64,000 nt of DNA. It comes from Cyanophora paradoxa (taxonomy: Eukaryota; Glaucocystophyceae; Cyanophorales; Cyanophoraceae). The stretch covers positions 124,001 to 188,000 of the forward strand of contig QPMI01000651.1 in the NCBI GenBank assembly GCA_004431415.1, written 5' to 3'. The notes under the pieces are model-generated. The model did no database searches. It was not told where the DNA came from and saw only the letters and a list, made by a program, of their open reading frames with translations. Below are positions 1 to 11,922 of the stretch, piece by piece. A program made the position numbers and the translations under genes. Positions within the stretch are counted from its first letter, which is position 1. The number at the start of each line of letters is the position of its first letter.

Positions 1-1243
1 GACCGCCTGCGCCCCGCGCCGCGCCGCCCGCGTCAGTGACTCGGCGCGTGCTCGCGGCGCGGGCCGCTTGCTTCGCGGCGCGCGCGCCTTGTTGAGAATC
101 GTGGTGGCCCTGTCGGGGGCGGGCCGTCAGCGCGGGAGCGCCAAAAGGAACGAAAGCTAAGCATCGCACATGTTAGCGAGGAGCCAGTTGAGCGTCCATG
201 CGAACACCTGCGCAGCTCGCGAGGCATATGTGGGCAGTTGAGCAAACTCGACAGCCGCCGCAAGCTAAGGTGGGCGCTCCGAGCATTCGACCCGGCGCCG
301 ACGCACCACGATCGGCCTAACTGGCGGGCCGCTGCCCGCTGGAGGCGCGAGCACGCCAGCCATCGCCGTTCTTCCTCTGGCGGACGCCGGGCGAACCAAC
401 GGTCAAGGCACAGCGTTCATGAAACTTGTAGCTACGGAATCGACGTCTAGCTTCGACGGGCAGCAATCCAGGTTGCTTGATCTGGGGTACGGGTTTGTCT
501 TTCTGGGGGTACGAGCGGCGAACAGCCTTGAAATTGCAATTGCTACTCGCGACCGCGTCGATCCGCCGGCGCTAGCGCCGCGCGCCTCGAGCTCGTCACT
601 GACTCAGTGAGTCACTGCTGCGGCGCCGCGCCGCCGGCGTCGACGTCGACGTCTGCGCATGCGCATGCCGCAGTGCGCATGCGCATGCAGTCCGGCGCCG
701 CGGCCCGGCGGCGCCCGGGGAAAAAAGTGTGGTAAACTTTTAAAACTAGCACGCCGGCGGCCTGTGCTCGGGCTCTGACGTCGACTGGGTCGGCCGCCGG
801 ATGGAAACGGGGTAGGAAGTCTAGGGACAGCGAGCTTGAGGCCTAGGTCGAGGGGCGCGCGCGCGCGGGCCCGCGCGCGGCGTCGGGTGCTGCGCGTTCG
901 CGCATGCACAGCTGCACGCGGCGCCGCATGCACAGCTGCACGTGCACGCAGCAGCTGGCGCCCCCAAGTCCAGCACCTCCCGATCTCTTGCATTAGCACA
1001 CAACACAACTACAATGAGTTTCACATCGCCCAATAAATCTCTCCGACTAGATACTATCGAGGACCGTCGTATGCTGTGCTTTAGAAAGTACAAAATGAAC
1101 GAAAGGTTTGAAGGTTTCGTGTCTAGATATCTAGCTAAGGAGGTTTCTACCTAATACTAATGATGTGGAAGCTAGCTGTATCGATTTCTAAACTAACCTA
1201 AACTCCCGGCTACGAGGTCCTATCTCTACAAAAGACTCCCAAT
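1..1243. other. GC-rich host DNA without a recognisable gene
   Basis: Open frames here are arginine- and alanine-rich, lie on both strands and look like products of base composition rather than genes. The stretch holds short self-complementary blocks, for example alternating GCGCATGC units on both sides of about position 672 and a run of GC/CG dinucleotides near 855-880. From about 1,010 to 1,240 the base composition becomes more even and could belong to the 3' end of the leftward retrotransposon that follows, but no poly-T tract marks such an end. I see nothing functional that I can support. Confidence 0.4.
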
Positions 1244-1421
1244 CATGGTACGTCCGCCGCCAGCGCTGCCCAAGGGCCTCGCCGCGCCGTGTGCCAGGCT
1301 CCTCGCCAGCCCCAGTAGATTGGGCTACTGGCCGCCTCCTGCCGTCGCCTCCGCCGCCTCCAGTTGTTGGTGTTGCGTCCTCCGGCCCCGCCCCCAGACC
1401 GCAATCCCCCCGTGTCTCCCT

Positions 1422-4162
1422 CTAGCGCGGGCGCGCCCTTTTTGTGCCCACGCCCCAAGCATACCTGTTCGTATGGTCGTACACTTGCATGGCCGCCGAA
1501 GCCCGGACCCAGCCGTAGTCGTCTGGCGGGCAGCTCAGGTGTGAGAGGGCTAGGGTTTCCCCGCCCTGGTGGCGGGACTCGAGGGCACCGCACTCCCTGC
1601 AGCGTTCCCGCTGCCGGGGCTCCGGATCCGCGCGCTTCCTGCGAGCGTTGCCAGCCGTATCGTCAGGCGGCGCGTCGGCCTCGCGGTCGCGCGCCCCAGT
1701 GCGCTTCGCCTTGGCGCGACGTTCTTTCATGACCTTCGTGATCCCGCACGCCTTCTCCCACTCCGCGTACGCCTGGCATCTGGCGGCCCACGTTTTATGG
1801 GCCTGCTCGCCTATGGCCGTCGCCAGCTTGCGCACGACCTGGGCAGCTTTCTTGGCGTCCGGGACGGTCTCGCGGACCATGTCGGTGAGGCCCGCCGGGG
1901 CAGCCCCCGTAGCACGCACATCTGCGCCTGCCGTTCAGCCGCCGTGAGCGTCGGGTCGTTGACTCTCGTGACCTTCAGGGATCTGGAGAGCGCGTGTGGC
2001 ACTGATCGCTTCTGCGCGCCTTCGAGGGCCTCGCTGACCGTCGCTGCGATGCGTGCTTCCGCAGCGGTGCGCGCCTCCGTCGCCACCGCGCTGGGGCAGG
2101 TGAGGACGTGCTCCAGCGTCTCCTCGGGCCCAGTCACAAGCCGGGGCCGGCCTTCGCCATCGATTTCCCGCGTGCTGCAGAGCGCACAGAGTCCTGCCGG
2201 GTTCACTTCGCTGTAGAGCTCGGGCGCGTCTCGCTTGCGGACGAGGGCCGTCGCCACCGTACCCATCACGAGTTTCATGTGCGTACCCCGGAAGCAGTTG
2301 CTCTCCCGGCTCACCCCGACTCGGCGGGGCCCCATAGCCATCTGATCGTACACGGCCCCATGGTCCACTGGCAGCCGTAGCCACTCCCCGGCCTTGAGCT
2401 GGTTCGTCCACGCGAAGTGCGTGTGGTGCGCGTGAAGCACAGCGGCGTGCCGCCGGGGGTCGCCTTCGACTCGCCTGACTATCCCGGTCGGTCCCTCGAT
2501 CGTCAGCACTGCCGGCATGCTGAACTCGGGCGGCAGGAAGATGTTCTCGTCCAGTTCCTCCTGTTCCAGGTGCGCGCCTTGATCGGCCGCTCTGTCGGCG
2601 GCGTCGTTTAGCTCGTGCATATCCTCGTCGCTGTGCGCCTTGACCTTGATAACCGCAGCCGGCCGCTGCCGATCCCGTCCCATCACCAGGGCACGGAACT
2701 TGGACCACGCGTACAGCTCAGCGCTGCACGTGTTCCGGATGTAGTCTCGCATGTGCATATCGTGCGCATTCAGCACGAACTTATCGAACCATGTGCAGAC
2801 GTTCTGACTGTCCGTGTGCAGGCGCACCCCCTGCGCCGCGAGCACGTCGGCGACGATCGCAGCCTGGAGCTCAGCCTTGTTGTTCTCTTGAAGCCCGCGC
2901 AGCCGGCCGACGTACGTGCCTGCCCATTCCGGGTGGTTCGCCACGGTCCCGTCCGGGAACTCGGCCGGACTCACGACGCCGAGGCCGGCGTGCGCCCCTT
3001 CCGTCTGACCCTTCTTCAGGCTCCCGTCCGTCCATATCCACTGCTCGAGTTTGCCTGGGCGACGGCCGAGCTTCGCGAGTTCCGCCTCTTCGATCTGCTC
3101 CCAATTTGCCAGCATGTGCTGCCAGTAAACGGTGAGGGTGACCCCTTCCTGCGCCGCCCGGGAGTCCCAGTGGCGCGGCGCTCCGCCCGCGTAGTAGAGC
3201 TCGCTCTGCTCTGCTGAATCTGACACAGGTTGTGCCTCGTCCCGCGGCTCGGCGCCCGGCGTCGCCGCCGCAGCTACTTCCAGCGCGGCCTGCAGCTCAG
3301 CCTCGGCCTCCTGGCTCAGCTGTTCACGGAGGAAGCGCTCGTCACCATCCTGTACGGCTTTCACGCGGGCCTGGAGAAGCAGTGCCCTGCGTTTCTCGTC
3401 GTCTTGCGTGCGCAGGCCCGGGTCGTAGTACTCCAAGGTCGGTCGCAGGGCGACCTGCTTGCGCCCGCGCTTCGACATCGTCTCCTGCCCCGCCGCTACC
3501 GCCGGCGTCTCCTCCGTCGGTTCGCCTTCCAAGGCGAGGAGGGTATCCTCCTCCTCCCACCAGCCCTTCCCGTGCGCCCACGAGCCGTCGCACTGACTCA
3601 TTTCGGGGCAGCGCGACGGAGCATTGCGCGTGCACCGGTCGTCATGGTGCCAGTACTGCTTTCCTGTCCCCTGCACTGCTGTGTACGTGCTCGTCTGCCC
3701 CTCTATTTCGGGGTGCCGGCAGTGACCGTCACACCGGCAGTAGAGCCCCTCTTTCTCCGCGTCGGGGTCCGCGCCCTTCGGCACCGGCACCCAGTGCTCC
3801 AGCAGGTACTCCGACGCTAGTATGCTGCCCGTCGCGGACTTGAACGTAATGACTCGCCCCACGTGGGGCTCGGCAGATTCGTCGTGCAGCTGCTCCGCCT
3901 CAAACACGGCTACGAACGCGCCCTTCGTCCACTTCACCTTCCGGGCCCCGCTGGGGAGCGAGGCCATGGCTGACGCGCGCTCTCCCGCCCGCCGCATCGG
4001 GTGCCGCAGCTTCTTCCCGTCAACCGTGAGCGCGTTCGCCACCTCACGCCACCACGCAGGCTCGCTCTTCTGCAGCGTTCCCTTGGGCGCGCCCATGTAC
4101 AGGTCCTGCCAGGTTCGCAAGGTCTCGCCGTCCGCTGCTGTCACCGCGTCCATGGTCGTCAC
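1422..4162 (-). CDS. LINE ORF2, C-terminal part with RNase H domain
   Basis: This is the 3' part of the retrotransposon ORF2. The RNase H fold is shown by the acidic residues in order: Asp in WTDGS (about residue 374 of the 4,162 frame), Glu in NKAELQA, Asp in HTDSQN, and the final His/Asp region in VKAHSDED..NDAADRAAD. RNase H removes the RNA strand of the RNA-DNA hybrid during reverse transcription. Downstream is a Cys/His-containing stretch (residues spelling CALCSTRE) like the C-terminal zinc motif of many LINEs. Near 1,925 the frame changes by one missing base and reading continues in another frame to the stop at 1,422, ending in a basic, Arg/Lys-rich tail. Upstream, another single-base change near 4,190-4,215 joins it to the reverse transcriptase part. 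Confidence 0.75.
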
Positions 4163-4397
4163 GCCCGCCCCGTAAAGGGCAGGGGCCGCGACGCTGAAGA
4201 CGGCTCTTGGATGTGCATTGCCACGACGTAGCGCCGGTCGAGGCGCTCCGGGTCAGGCCAAGGCTTCGCCCCGGGCAAGGTGCGGAACGCCGCGTAGCGC
4301 GCGTGATTCGACATCAGCCGGTACTTACGGCGCTGCATCTGCGGCATGATCGCCGCCAGGGCGTTTCTGCGGGCGAGGTCGCTGGAGACGGGTGCGT

Positions 4398-7300
4398 TTA
4401 GGAACTCGGTCGGGAGCAGAGGCACCCCAAGCTTCTCCTGCAGCGCGCGCACCCGGTGCCGTACAACCCGGGCCAGCAGCGAGCCCTCTGGCGCGCAGAG
4501 CCGGATCTGAGCCTCTGTGATTTGCGCCTCCGCTTGCAGGTGGGCTGTTCGTTTGAGGCTGTACCCCCGTGGCTCCAGATCGCGTAATTCGTCGTCGAGG
4601 CGGCGAGGTTCCCGTGGTGCTTGACGACCCGCATCCAAATACGATCGAGTTCCTGGCACTGACTCTCGCTCAGGGTCATGAGCTTCAGGCCGTACGAGAT
4701 GCGGGCCTGTACTACGGCCTCGACAAGGTAGCAGGCCTCGTTCGCGGTGAGCTTCTTGCGTTCTATCAGCGCGACTGCGCCCCGCGCCTGATCGCAGATG
4801 TACTGCCACTGACGATCCCAGTTCAGGTTTGCGCTCATGTATACCCCGAGGAGCTTGAAGTGCTCGTGGGGCTGGCGGACAAGTCCGACGGGGGTACCGT
4901 TGATCTTCGGCGGGGAGGGCTGCTTCTCCTTCTTCTTCGCGGCGGGGTGGGCCCCAGGTTTGCTCTCAACCTCGCGACGTGCGTTGTTCCACGTGAAGAT
5001 CGTCTTCTTTGCGTTGACCTCGATATCGTGCAGGCGGAAGAACTCGCCGGCCACGTCGGCCTGGGTCTGCAGCCCCCGCATGCTGCCGCTCATCCACTTC
5101 GTGTCGTCGGCGTACGCCACGCCGCTGACGCGGGCCCGGCCCTCGCGTTCCGCAGCATCGGTCTCCCTCGGGTTCCCCATCACGTACGCCGTGCCCGGCT
5201 CCTCCCAGCTCTCGGGGTGGGCATAGTGCTCTATCGTCTTTGCCGTCTTCTTTCCGTGCTGGCGCTCGTGCTGATCCAGGCGCTCTTGCGCGCAGAGGAG
5301 GGCATCGTAGAAGATCAGCCAGTGCAGCGGCGACTCGACGCCGCCCTGCGGCAGCCCGCACTCGAGCTCGAACTCGTCGGAGAGGCCGTGACCGGAGATT
5401 GCCCGCGCCCTGCGGCGCCGGAATATGTTCCTGTGGAGTTCGATGTACCCCTCGGGTACGTTTAGCCTCCGCATCGAGAGCTCCATGCTCTCCCACGAGA
5501 CGGAGTCGTACGCTCGCCTGATATCCTGCAGCAGGATGTACAGGGGCTTCTTGAACTCCTTCGCGTCCTCGAGGACTGCGTTAAAGACGTGGAGGGCGTC
5601 GTCCGTCGAGCAACCAGGTCTGAAGCCGTAGTTGGCCCCTTTCAGGAGCCCGTTCTGATGGATTGTCCGGGACAGGCGCGCGTTCAGGAGGCCAGTGGTC
5701 AGCTTCAGGGCCACCTCCTGCAGGGTGATCGGTCGCAGGTTATTTTCGATATCCCCGTCCCACTCCCGGCTCTTAGTAATGCCGAGGATGTTGCCCTGAC
5801 ACACGGCGTCCGGCAGGTCCCGGAGGCGGATCGCTTCAGCCACCAGCGAGAGCAGCAGCTTCCGGCCCCAGTGTACGGGCTCCGCTTCCGTGGCCTCCTC
5901 GGCGCTCTCGTCGGCTGGGCTCGGGCCCTCCGGCGCTGGGCCACCGGCCTCGTCGCCCTTCCCGTCTTTGGGCTTCGGCTTGGGCACCGGCGCCCATAGG
6001 AACTTCACCATAGCATATGAGAAGTTCGACGGCCCGGCTGCCGTGTTTCTTAGCGTTTTAATGTAGTCGCCGAGCTCGCCTTCGTTCGGCACCGACATGT
6101 CGTTTCGGAATAGTGCAGGGTCCGCGTATGCTTTTGGCTCGTATTCCAGCCTCCAGAAGTCGATCAGTTCTTTCCCCATGCTATCCTTCAGCGCACTTTC
6201 CGGTATTGTCTCTGGGGTGCAGCCCACGCGTGGGCGTCGGCGTCGGCACCATTTCCGCCAGTGCTCTTTTAGGAGTCGTTTCACTTCCTCAGGCTCCGTG
6301 TAGATTTCATACGTTTTTCCGTCCTTGGATACACGCGTGATGTGCATGATCGGGCGGTTCCGCGGCTTTTCTAGCACCGCGGCTATATAGGATCCGAGCT
6401 GGCGGCCGTCCATGAACTTGTCTAGCCTCTCTTTTAATGCCCTCTCAACGTCCTCCGCCTGGAGCGCCCGGCGGATTTTCTGCAGGTCGTGCCGCGTCCG
6501 GTTTCGCCATACTTTCAGCTCCCGGAAGAAGGTCGCCCAGTCTTCTTTGAGCTGCCGCCGGTGCATCTCGGCCCAGTCCTCTTGCTGATCAGCCGCGGGG
6601 GGTACGGCTGGAACCGGCGCGGGGCTACCGCTGCGCGAGCCTTGTGAGCTGTGCGAGCTCGAGTGCGCATACGGGGATCCGGGCGGCGGTGAGCCTTGTT
6701 CAGCCCTCGCTTGGCGCCGTTCAGCCGGACGGAGCGGGAAGGGTCGGAGACCTTCCCTGGCGGTCACGTAGTGCAGCAGCTTCTCGATCGCCTGGACCGT
6801 CAGCTCCGACGGGATCCCGCCTGGTTCCTTCCTCCAGGCAGCGAGAATGCGGGCAACTCTGGCGTCGGCCTTCGCCTGCCACGGCAGGTTGCGCGGCTTG
6901 GTCGGCTTCCCCCCTCGGCCCCTCATGCATAGATGTTCCTTTGCCACCTCCTGAACAAGGCTCGCGCTCGCAGCGTGGATGCGGCTCAGTCGCTCGAGAC
7001 GCTCTTCCGGCGTGCCCTCGCCGACGGCGTCGAGGTCCGCCCCGACGGCTTCGCCGAGCTGCCTGTTTAGCTCTCTTTTCAGCTCATCTTTTTCGTTTTG
7101 TGTGCGCTTCAGGCCGTCCGGGTCAAACACTGGTGGCCCGGGTTTCGGTTCTGGCTTCGGTCCCACCGGCGCTGTCATGCCCGCCTCCTTCAGGTCGAAG
7201 TCCGCGAACGCTGGATAGTGGTCTGAGTCGTGCGGCGCATCGACCCACGCGGGGCACGTGTGCGCGCTGAGGAGCGCGTGATCCAGTGATTCCGAGACCA

Positions 7301-8419
7301 GCACTGCATCGATGCGCGCCGCGTGCCAGAGCGCGTCTTTTGGTAGGTCAGCCGGCGTTTCCTCCTCGGCTTCGCGTTCCGCGCCCTCTGACTCGTCTAC
7401 TCCGTCTGACGGTACAGGTGCCACCGCCGCCCCGACCGACGCTCCTTGGCCCTTGCTTCCGTGCGGGGTGCGGTGCGTGATCTCGCGTGCTCCGCAGAGA
7501 GTTCCGTCATCATGTTTCGCCGCGTGTGACATCCCGGCGTCGCGCAGGTCCCACGAGTCGATCATCGTGTGCCACCACTTCCGTTCGGCTTTGTGGCTCT
7601 GGGCCAGGGCGCCGTTTCGGATGCGTGAGCTCGACGGGACCGGGACCGAGTTCCAGTCTCCCAGGAGCAGCAGGTGCGCGTTGTCACGCTCGTAGAAGTC
7701 GTCGTACATCTTCGTCAGTTCTTCAACGACCTTCTCCTGATCCTGGCGGTGCGCAGCTTTGCTCTCGGTCGCGGGCATGTACACGCTCGCCACGAAGAGC
7801 TGGAGGTTCCCTTTGAAGCGGAGCTCGAACCCGATCAGCCGGCCCTGGACCTCGTACTTCGTCGTGAGGTGCTTGACCCATTGCGGCGCGACCCAGAGAG
7901 CGGCGCCGCTCCCTCGCGTTCCGTCTCCTGATTTTAGCGTGTACAGGAGCTTTCCGTGCGTTATCGCGCCTTCCGGCTGGAGCGGGTCCTCCCCTCTCGA
8001 CCTCAGGGCGGCGGCCATCTGGGGCTTTGTCATCGACAGCTCCTGCACGCCCGCTACATCGACATCCCAGCGGCAGCAGAACTCTTCTAGCTGCTGCAGC
8101 TTGTAGGCGCTGGAGCCTCTCGTGTTGAAGGTCATGGTCCTCAGCACCCCGTCCGGTTTCTGCTTCCTGATAGCCGGTTCGTCCCCTATGAAGTCGCCAC
8201 CTTCGGGAAACATGCTAGGGGGAAGACGTTCTCCAGCCGAAGCGTCGCGGCCGCCTGCCCAGATCCCGCGGGCGCCGCGCCCGCCGCCTTGTTGTTCAGC
8301 TGCAGCTTGGTCGCATTTTGTTTCTTTTGGCCCGTTGGCTTGCTGCCGGGCGCCTTAGGTTTTGGAGCTGCTTTTGGTGCCGCGGGGGCCGCGGCCGCAG
8401 ATTTAGTTTTCTTTTTCAT
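4398..8419 (-). CDS. LINE ORF2, endonuclease and reverse transcriptase part
   Basis: The N-terminal domain is an apurinic-like endonuclease (EEP family): TFNTRG, the Glu of AGVQEL, GDWNSV and the closing SDHYPAF at about residue 327 of the 8,213 frame. It nicks target DNA to prime reverse transcription. The reverse transcriptase follows, with motif A in LQDIRRAYDSV (about residue 893), motif B in GLPQGG and the catalytic YADD of motif C (about residue 1,034). A lysine/alanine-rich leader from the ATG at 8,419 is out of frame by one base in the C-run near 8,217, so the true start is probably 8,419 rather than 8,213. The frame is lost again near 4,580 in a G-run, after which homologous-looking sequence continues in another frame towards the RNase H part. 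Confidence 0.85.
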
Positions 8420-8596
8420 TTGGGTACAGTACAGTTGTTGACGTTGTGTACCATCCCAGTGCCCTTGTGCACGCGCACTGGAAGACAATCTTCAGCATGG
8501 CGGTTTATCGAATCAAGGGCGGGAAAGCTACAGACAAGTGTTCTGTGGGTAAAGGGGCTCTCACTGGAGCACTGGGGACTATGGCTGTAGCTAGGC

Positions 8597-11500
8597 CTAC
8601 TGCGGCAGCGGTCGCTTGCCAAGGGAAGTCGGGCGGAGGCCAGCAGCGCCGGCTTGCATAATTTGGTCGTACATGCGCTGGTGTGCCGGGACTTCGCGCG
8701 CCGCACGAACCGCCCGGCGGGGCTGCTGGCTCGCAGTGGCCTGGGCCACCGGTTGCTGCCGGACTTGCTCGGCGTCGAAGGCGCGGCCGCAGAGGGGGTA
8801 GCCCTTGAAGTCGTGGTGGAACGTGAAGCCCCGCTGCGCCACTCGCACCGCCACCGCCTGCGCCAGGCCGTCCGTTGGCGAGCTGCAGCGCTCGCACGGG
8901 AATGGCTGCGCGCAGGTCTGGTCAGCTCTTGCGATCGATCATGCATGCAAAGTGCCCCACTGACCTCGTACGGGATGACGACGAATCGGTTCGCCAGGAG
9001 GACGCCGCCGATCCCTGGGAGGGGCACGGGGGTCGCCGGGGCCACCAGCTTCTCCGCTACCTGTGCCGGCGAGCTCCCCGGCCGGCCCTCGCCACAGAGC
9101 TCGTAGGCCTTCTTCACCAGGTCGATTGGCGCCGCCACCGTGTTCGCCGTTCCCGGGCCGAAGAAGCGGGCTGCAACTTGCGGCTGCTTCGCGGGGCTTA
9201 CTTCAAGGTGGACGAACGGGGAGCGCGCCCAGTTCGTCGTCGTGAAGTACAGGCTCGGCTTGCCGTACGACTGGCCCGTTGGCTGGGGGGTGGAGGTGAC
9301 CAGCGCGTTCTCGGCCTTGCAATGGCCGGGCCAGACGACTCGGGTCTGCGCGTTCGCTGTGAGCGCCTGCCTTCGCCGAAATGCTGTGAAGGAGGAGGGC
9401 TCGTGCACCGTCCCGAGGCCTTTGAGGATCGCGGCAAAGTTCTCGTCGGCCAGGTTCATCGTCGAGGGGACGTGCAGCATCGTGAAGTGCTGTGCGCGCT
9501 CCATCCGTGCCGGCGGAGCAGTGCCTCGGATCAGATTCAGCATGATGCGCTGCTCCGGCCACGGGTGCATGCCAGCGAGCTTGTCGACCAGGTCCTGGGA
9601 TGGGGGCACCGCGAACACAACCTGCGCCCCGGCGTTCGCAGCGGGCCGCGCGTCCGGCATCGCCCTGGCTAGCTGAGGGCGGCGCACTCGGTTTGTGGTA
9701 TGCAGTGCTTGGATGCTGTTCGGTTTCTTGTCCCGCTCGGGGCCGCGCTCCGCGAATACGGCGATCTCGGATATCAGGTAGCCGCGCTCCTTCTTGAACG
9801 TTGCAGCGGTTTGCCGCATCTCCGCTTTGATGATGCTCTCGACCTTGCGGACCACTTTGCCTTCGGGGATGTCAGGCGGCAGGTCGATAGCCTGCACCGT
9901 GACCAAGGTTTCAGCGCAAGCACACCGCGGCCTTCGTTTATGCTTGGTTGTTCCTTCTTTTAGGGGCGGTGGCGAGCTTACCTGCATCACGAACTTGTTG
10001 AGCCCCGTGCGCTTCTTGTCGTATCGGGGGAGGAAGTGCGCGAAGGATTCGGGCCGGCCGCCCTTGACAGCCGGCAAACGGAGCGAGTCGGGGTCCGTGC
10101 GGTGCAGGGCGAGGAACGCCTGGTAGGAGCGCTGGTCCGACGCGTTCAACTCGAAGACTGAGTGGTCGCCGGCCACCGTGAGCTTGCGGCTGTTTGGATC
10201 ATGATTGAGCCGACCCTTGTGCTTCTGGAGCACGCCCTTCAAGTGCTCCTTCGCCTTGGTTACCGCTTCCGGGGCGTAGACGTCCCCGGCAGCAGTGACG
10301 CCCGCTGCAGCAGCCACGTCCTCATACTTGATCTCCAATCGGAAGGTAAGAGGATCCTCGATGATGTCAGGGCAGTCTTTCTGGACCCACAGGCTTGACG
10401 GGCCAGCGGCGGGCGCGGCGGGCGATGCTCCACGGTTCGCTGTCGCGCTTTCTCGAGTTGGGGGGCGCTCGCTACCCGCAAAAACCCGGTAAGCAACTGC
10501 GTGCTGTTGTAGATCTAATCGCACGTTCGTGCACCTGCTGCCGGGTGTCGGGCCACGCTGGCCGTCCGCCGCCGCCGCCGCCGCCGAGCCCGAGGCGCCG
10601 CCGCTGCGTTCCGGTTCAGGGCCGCCTTCTGTACAGCATCTACATGTATGAGATGCGCACGGTGGAACCAGTGGTACGTTCAGGTTGAGCGGGTCCTGTT
10701 CCAGCTCGCTGGCGATGTCGGCGAGTTCCTTGTCTGCAGACGCGCAAGGCATCTCAGCGTCCATCAGATACGCATGATCATGAGTGTTCAGCGCACCGGC
10801 AGCCTCCACCGCTTTCGGGTGCTTGGCTCGGATCTCATTCTCTATCTTGCCGCTGATCTCGCCCACGATGTCGCGGTTGATGTTGAACTCGCGGGCGATC
10901 GTGTCCAGCGACTCGCTGAGCGAGATGCCCAGCGTGTTGGAGCCATTCCGAAGGTACTGCGCATAGGAGTTGCTGTAGTCTTCCGCTGCTAGGTGGCGCC
11001 AGAGAGGCGACGTTGCCGCTACGTGCGTAACGATCGTGCCTACTGGTGCTGTTGGATTACTGCCGGCGTACTCGCCAACGACCTTGGCAATGACTTCGGC
11101 TGCCGCTGAGGACGCTCCTGTTTCGATGAACGCTGTGCGCGGCGTCTTTGCCGGCGGCTCCTCGCTCGACTCGCGGTCCGAGATGCGCACACGCGACAGG
11201 CCGAGAGTCGGGCTGGGCGCGCTCTGACTGTCATCGGTGCTGCCGATTGCAGCGATAGCCGCTGCGTTCGCAGCTGCGATGTCCGTTGTACCGAGTTCAT
11301 CGAGATCCAGGCCGTCATACGCGTTGTGGACAGGGATCGGCGGCGCTGGGCCAGCTCCCGCGGCGGTGAATGGATTCTGCTGCTGCGCAACGAAGACGCG
11401 AGCGTCATCGTGCAGAATCAGAGACAGAGATTCGCTAGCGTCACTAGAGCTTCTTGCAGGGGCACGGCCAGGGCGCCGGCAGGGACTGTTCGGACTGGAA

Positions 11501-11922
11501 TGGATCGGCACCGTTCGCAGAGTAGGCACGACTGAATCGCCGGAGCTTGACCCGGGTCCGGGAAAAGCTCGATCGGCGAAGGGACATTCCGAATCACGAC
11601 TCGAAAGTCGGAGATCAAATTCCGTGGGCGCCCGGCGGGCCTCCGAGCAAAATCCAAATTCCCGGCGGGCCGAACGACGAAACGCGGCGACGGAGGGGTG
11701 TTTTTGAGAGTTAGAGCTATAGCTAGCGCTAGAAGGCAGGTGTGGTCCCGGCGCCGCCAGTGCAAGGGATTCGGTGGCGAGGGCGAGGGAAAATTTGAAA
11801 CTTTTTATCTGGGCGCAAGGCACGCGCCAGAGGGCTTCCCCTGGGCGCAGACAGCTTCTATTCCATAGATTTGGTGGCGAATGGTCCGGATTTAAAGCGA
11901 AACGTGAGAGGACGGCCGGCAT
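8597..11922 (-). CDS. LINE ORF1, gag-like protein
   Basis: This long frame precedes ORF2 in the same orientation, where LINEs carry a nucleic-acid-binding ORF1 protein. No standard zinc knuckle or RRM is obvious. A cysteine-rich patch (CASHTCRCC) lies mid-protein, and a second one (PFPCERC, then HHDF..PLCG) lies near the C-terminus and could bind zinc. The C-terminal frame changes near 8,930 by one missing base: beyond it the original frame becomes serine/arginine noise, while the alternative frame reads sensible protein to a stop at 8,597. The first roughly 250 residues after 11,922 are low in quality and the true start may be several hundred bases downstream. The role is inferred from position. 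Confidence 0.6.

Larger units (their letters stand above)
1422..11922 (-). mobile_element. Non-LTR (LINE) retrotransposon, leftward, two ORFs
   Basis: Two long reading frames on the minus strand lie head to tail: a 5' ORF1 (about 11,922-8,597) and ORF2 (8,419-1,422) with endonuclease, reverse transcriptase and RNase H in that order. This arrangement is typical of LINE-type elements that carry an RNase H. No long terminal repeats, integrase or protease are seen, which argues against an LTR element. Each ORF is broken by single-base frame changes. The exact 5' and 3' ends and a target duplication could not be found by eye. The clade is not assigned. The GC content matches the surrounding host DNA, so this is a resident of the host genome, unrelated to the AT-rich viral elements to the right. 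Confidence 0.85.

Noticed and set aside
604-1093. Arginine- and cysteine-rich frames on both strands
   Set aside because: They follow the GC-rich palindromic sequence and have no conserved domain.
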